This document shows positions 6,228-8,289 of a stretch of 8,289 bases of DNA, one piece after another. The notes under the pieces were generated by a model. The model saw nothing but the letters and a program-made list of their open reading frames with translations. It was not told the DNA's origin and searched no databases. A program made the translations under genes and the position numbers. Source of the DNA: Comamonas sp. (GTDB taxonomy: Bacteria; Pseudomonadota; Gammaproteobacteria; Burkholderiales; Burkholderiaceae_C); contig JAHAYB010000201.1 in NCBI GenBank assembly GCA_018384835.1, positions 1-8,289 of the forward strand. Reading direction: 5' to 3'. Within the stretch, counting starts at the first letter, position 1. Every line of letters starts with the position of its first letter.

Positions 6228-6261
6228 GCCTCGCTTGGCTGGGGCGGCAGATGGATTTTTT
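6224..6261 (+). terminator. Terminator-like hairpin between binding protein and mhpC
   Basis: TGCCGCC (6224-6230) pairs perfectly with GGCGGCA (6243-6249). Three inner pairs, two of them G-U, extend the stem to ten and leave a six-base loop. Six Ts follow at 6256-6261 after a six-base gap. It resembles a rho-independent terminator, though the gap may make it leaky. The mhpC Shine-Dalgarno begins only 20 bases later and no clear promoter lies between, so mhpC probably depends on readthrough. Confidence 0.55.
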
Positions 6262-6296
6262 GAACCAGACAAACCGAATGAAGGAGGGTCTATCCC

Positions 6297-7163
6297 ATGA
6301 CTGCATCCACCCCATTGACCGAGGCGCAAACCAGCCGCCTGATTCGCATCCAAGCGGGCGACTTGGATTTGCAAGTGCATTACAACGACTGCGGCAGCGG
6401 TGCAGAAACCGTGGTCATGCTGCACGGCTCAGGCCCCGGCGCGAGTGGCTGGGCGAACTTCAACCGCAACATCGAACCGCTGGTCGCTGCTGGCTACCGC
6501 GTGCTGCTGCTGGACTGCCCCGGCTGGAGCAAGAGCGACCCGATTGTTTGCACCGGCTCGCGCTCTGAGCTGAACGCCCGCGTGCTCAAAGGCTTTCTGG
6601 ACGCGCTGGGGCTGGAGCGCGTCCACATCCTGGGCAACTCCATGGGCGGGCATAGTGCTGTGGCATTTGCCCTGGCCTATCCCCAGCAAGTCGGCAAACT
6701 GGTGCTGATGGGCGGCGGCACCGGCGGCCCCAGCCAGTTTGTGCCCATGCCCACCGAGGGCATCAAACTGCTGCAAGCCCTGTACCGCGAGCCCACCATT
6801 GAGAACCTCAAGAAGATGATGGCCATCTTCGTCTTTGACAGCTCTAGCCTGACGGAAGAACTGTACCAAGCCCGCCTGGACAACATGCTGGCCAACCGCA
6901 CCCACCTGGAAAACTTCGTCAAAAGCCTGGCCGCCAATCCCAAGCAATTCACCGACTACGGCCCGCGCCTGGGGGAAATCAGCGCACCCGCCCTGGTGAT
7001 TTGGGGGCGTGATGACCGCTTTGTGCCCATGGACGTGGGGCTGCGCCTGATTTGGGGCCTGCCCAATGCCGAGCTGCACATCTTCAACCGCTGCGGCCAT
7101 TGGGCGCAGTGGGAACATGCCGACAAGTTCAACCGCATGGTGCTGGACTTTTTGCAGCACTGA
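6297..7163 (+). CDS. mhpC: 2-hydroxy-6-oxonona-2,4-dienedioate hydrolase (C-C bond hydrolase)
   Basis: MhpC is an alpha/beta-hydrolase that cleaves the MhpB ring-fission product into 2-hydroxypenta-2,4-dienoate and succinate. The product is 288 residues, the same as E. coli MhpC by my recollection, and similar throughout. The oxyanion segment HGSGPG is at 43-48 and the nucleophile elbow GNSMGG is at 113-118 with Ser115. Asp240 lies in GRDDRFVP and His268 in [10 protein letters not shown], completing the Ser-Asp-His triad. Arg193 and Trp269 match the substrate-binding Arg188 and Trp264 of E. coli. NDCG, LLDCPGW, GGGTGG and PMPTEGIK blocks also agree. The start ATG has AAGGAGG (6281-6287) nine bases upstream. 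It is the last catabolic gene here: mhpD, mhpF and mhpE do not follow. Confidence 0.97.
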   Translation: MTASTPLTEAQTSRLIRIQAGDLDLQVHYNDCGSGAETVVMLHGSGPGASGWANFNRNIEPLVAAGYRVLLLDCPGWSKSDPIVCTGSRSELNARVLKGFLDALGLERVHILGNSMGGHSAVAFALAYPQQVGKLVLMGGGTGGPSQFVPMPTEGIKLLQALYREPTIENLKKMMAIFVFDSSSLTEELYQARLDNMLANRTHLENFVKSLAANPKQFTDYGPRLGEISAPALVIWGRDDRFVPMDVGLRLIWGLPNAELHIFNRCGHWAQWEHADKFNRMVLDFLQH

Positions 7164-7173
7164 TTCGCGCTTT

Positions 7174-7203
7174 CCCCCACGCCTGCCTGTGGGGGCGGCA
7201 GGG
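7174..7203 (+). other. Two competing GC-rich hairpins after mhpC
   Basis: CCCCCAC (7174-7180) pairs perfectly with GTGGGGG (7189-7195) across an eight-base loop. Alternatively CCTGCC (7182-7187) pairs with GGCAGG (7197-7202). The two share bases and exclude each other. No T-run follows on either strand, so this is not a canonical intrinsic terminator; it could mark or protect the 3' end of the catabolic mRNA. Confidence 0.45.
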
Positions 7204-7221
7204 CGGCGGGTGCAGGTGGGG
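7191..7221 (+). other. G-quadruplex-type motif between mhpC and hisD
   Basis: Four G-runs of three or more (7191-7195, 7201-7203, 7208-7210, 7218-7221) are separated by five, four and seven bases. This satisfies the usual G3+N1-7 pattern on the coding strand, so readthrough mRNA would carry it too. It shares its first run with the right arm of the 7174-7195 hairpin. Folding in cells is unproven. Confidence 0.5.
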
Positions 7222-7279
7222 TTAGCTGTGTAAACTTACCCCTCCATTCACTGCCGCTATCGCTATAGGTGTTAATACT

Positions 7280-8289
7280 ATGTCTTTGACTGCCCGCCCT
7301 GCCTTGCTGTCCACCACCTCTGCCACGTTTGAGCAGGACTTTGCCCAGCGCCTGCATTGGTCGGCAGAGCAGGATGCTGCCATTGAAGAGCGCGTGGCCG
7401 CTATCCTGGCTGACGTGCAGCAGCGCGGCGATGCGGCAGTGCTGGAGTACACCGCCCGCTTTGATGGCCTGAATACCCCCAGCATGGTCGCTCTGGAACT
7501 GACCCAGGCCGAACTCAAAGCCGCCTTTGACGGCCTGCCCGACGCGCAAAAACAAGCCCTGACCGCAGCCGCCGCCCGTGTGCGCAGCTACCACGAGGCG
7601 CAGAAAAAAGCCGGCGGCGAAAGCTGGTCTTACCGCGATGAAGAAGGCACTTTGCTAGGCCAAAAAGTTACCCCCCTAGACCGCGTGGGCATCTACGTGC
7701 CCGGTGGCAAAGCCGCCTACCCCAGCAGTGTGTTGATGAACGCCATCCCCGCCCATGTCGCAGGCGTGCCGGAAATCATCATGGTTGTGCCCACCCCCCA
7801 GGGCGAGAAAAACCCGCTGGTGCTGGCCGCCGCCTATGTGGCCGGAGTGACACGCGGCTTCACCATCGGCGGAGCGCAGGCCGTGGCCGCTCTGGCCTAT
7901 GGCACGGCCACCGTGCCCAAGGTGGACAAAATCACCGGCCCCGGCAATGCCTATGTTGCCAGCGCCAAAAAGCGCGTATTTGGGCTGGTGGGCATCGACA
8001 TGATTGCCGGGCCATCGGAAATTTTGGTGCTGGCCGACGGCACCACCCCCGCTGAATGGGTCGCCATGGACTTGTTCAGCCAAGCCGAGCACGACGAACT
8101 GGCGCAAAGCATTCTGCTCTGCCCTGACATGGCCTATATCGAAGAAGTGCAGCGCCAAGTTGACCGTCTGCTGCCGGAAATGCCCCGTGCCGCCATCATT
8201 GCCAAAAGCCTGAATGACCGAGGCGCACTCATCCACACCCGCAGCATGGAAGAAGCCTGCGCCATCAGCAACCGCATTGCACCTGAGCA
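7280..8289 (+). CDS. hisD: Histidinol dehydrogenase, 5' part (runs off the window)
   Basis: HisD carries out the last two steps of histidine synthesis, oxidising L-histidinol to L-histidine with two NAD+ and a zinc ion. The frame is open from the ATG at 7280 to the window end: 336 whole codons of the usual 430 or so. Family blocks in order are [10 protein letters not shown] (134-143), [12 protein letters not shown] (147-158), [14 protein letters not shown] (196-209), [14 protein letters not shown] (218-231), the signature IDMIAGPSE (239-247), and SQAEHDE (267-273), whose Gln268 and His271 match zinc ligands Gln259 and His262 of E. coli. The last residue, Glu336, matches catalytic Glu326, and the two bases left over (ca) fit the catalytic His. 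The Shine-Dalgarno is weak (AGG at 7267-7269). A HisD-like dehydrogenase of another pathway is possible but less likely. hisG is not next to it. Confidence 0.93.
   Translation, partial: MSLTARPALLSTTSATFEQDFAQRLHWSAEQDAAIEERVAAILADVQQRGDAAVLEYTARFDGLNTPSMVALELTQAELKAAFDGLPDAQKQALTAAAARVRSYHEAQKKAGGESWSYRDEEGTLLGQKVTPLDRVGIYVPGGKAAYPSSVLMNAIPAHVAGVPEIIMVVPTPQGEKNPLVLAAAYVAGVTRGFTIGGAQAVAALAYGTATVPKVDKITGPGNAYVASAKKRVFGLVGIDMIAGPSEILVLADGTTPAEWVAMDLFSQAEHDELAQSILLCPDMAYIEEVQRQVDRLLPEMPRAAIIAKSLNDRGALIHTRSMEEACAISNRIAPE

Noticed and set aside
4950..6425. A 491-codon open frame antisense to the binding-protein gene
   Set aside because: It covers a clear signal-peptide-bearing binding protein and the adjoining spacers, and has shadow-type composition and no family motif.
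6429..7160. A 243-codon open frame antisense to mhpC
   Set aside because: It lies wholly inside mhpC, whose catalytic triad and length are intact; nothing in the reverse frame resembles a known protein.
7231..7269. Promoter hexamers for hisD (TAAACT at 7231-7236, TATAGG at 7264-7269)
   Set aside because: A promoter is expected here, but no -35 at proper spacing supports either box, so I cannot place it.
1..8289. CRISPR array, tRNA, rRNA, insertion sequence or att site
   Set aside because: No spaced repeat series, cloverleaf-like sequence, transposase gene or terminal inverted repeats were seen on either strand.

Overview
The window looks like the chromosome of a betaproteobacterium, most likely a member of the Comamonadaceae (Comamonas, Acidovorax or a relative). 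That placement rests on the protein sequences: a Comamonadaceae-like HisD, and aromatic-catabolism genes embedded among housekeeping genes. I could not test it by search. Coding density is high, and all six complete genes plus one partial gene belong to recognisable families.

Layout. Two genes lie on the minus strand at the left: a Fic-domain AMPylase-type protein (20-1069) and an IclR-family activator very close to E. coli MhpR (1156-1971). A 197-bp divergent control region (1972-2168) holds an MhpR-type operator. Five plus-strand genes follow: mhpB (extradiol dioxygenase), a two-component flavin monooxygenase of the HsaA / acyl-CoA-dehydrogenase fold type, its likely flavin reductase partner, a periplasmic solute-binding protein of the amino-acid/aromatic ABC class, and mhpC (ring-fission product hydrolase). 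The 5' part of hisD (histidinol dehydrogenase) runs off the right edge.

How the genes fit together. The oxygenase and reductase would hydroxylate a monohydroxylated phenylpropanoid to 2,3-dihydroxyphenylpropionate. MhpB would open the ring, and MhpC would cut the fission product into 2-hydroxypenta-2,4-dienoate and succinate. MhpR would switch the cluster on with the substrate, and the binding protein would feed an uptake system. The single-component hydroxylase MhpA, the lower-pathway enzymes MhpD/E/F and the transporter MhpT are all absent from the window. The cluster is therefore a rearranged upper mhp pathway in which a two-component hydroxylase appears to stand in for MhpA.

The spacers also carry structure. 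Terminator-like hairpins sit on both sides of the binding-protein gene, and a weaker hairpin overlaps the ribosome-binding region of the monooxygenase. A 14-bp tandem duplication precedes mhpC, a G-quadruplex-type G-run array lies between mhpC and hisD, and three ATTGG repeats sit directly upstream of fic. I saw no rRNA, tRNA, CRISPR array, insertion sequence or att site. Bases 1-19 hold nothing I can assign.
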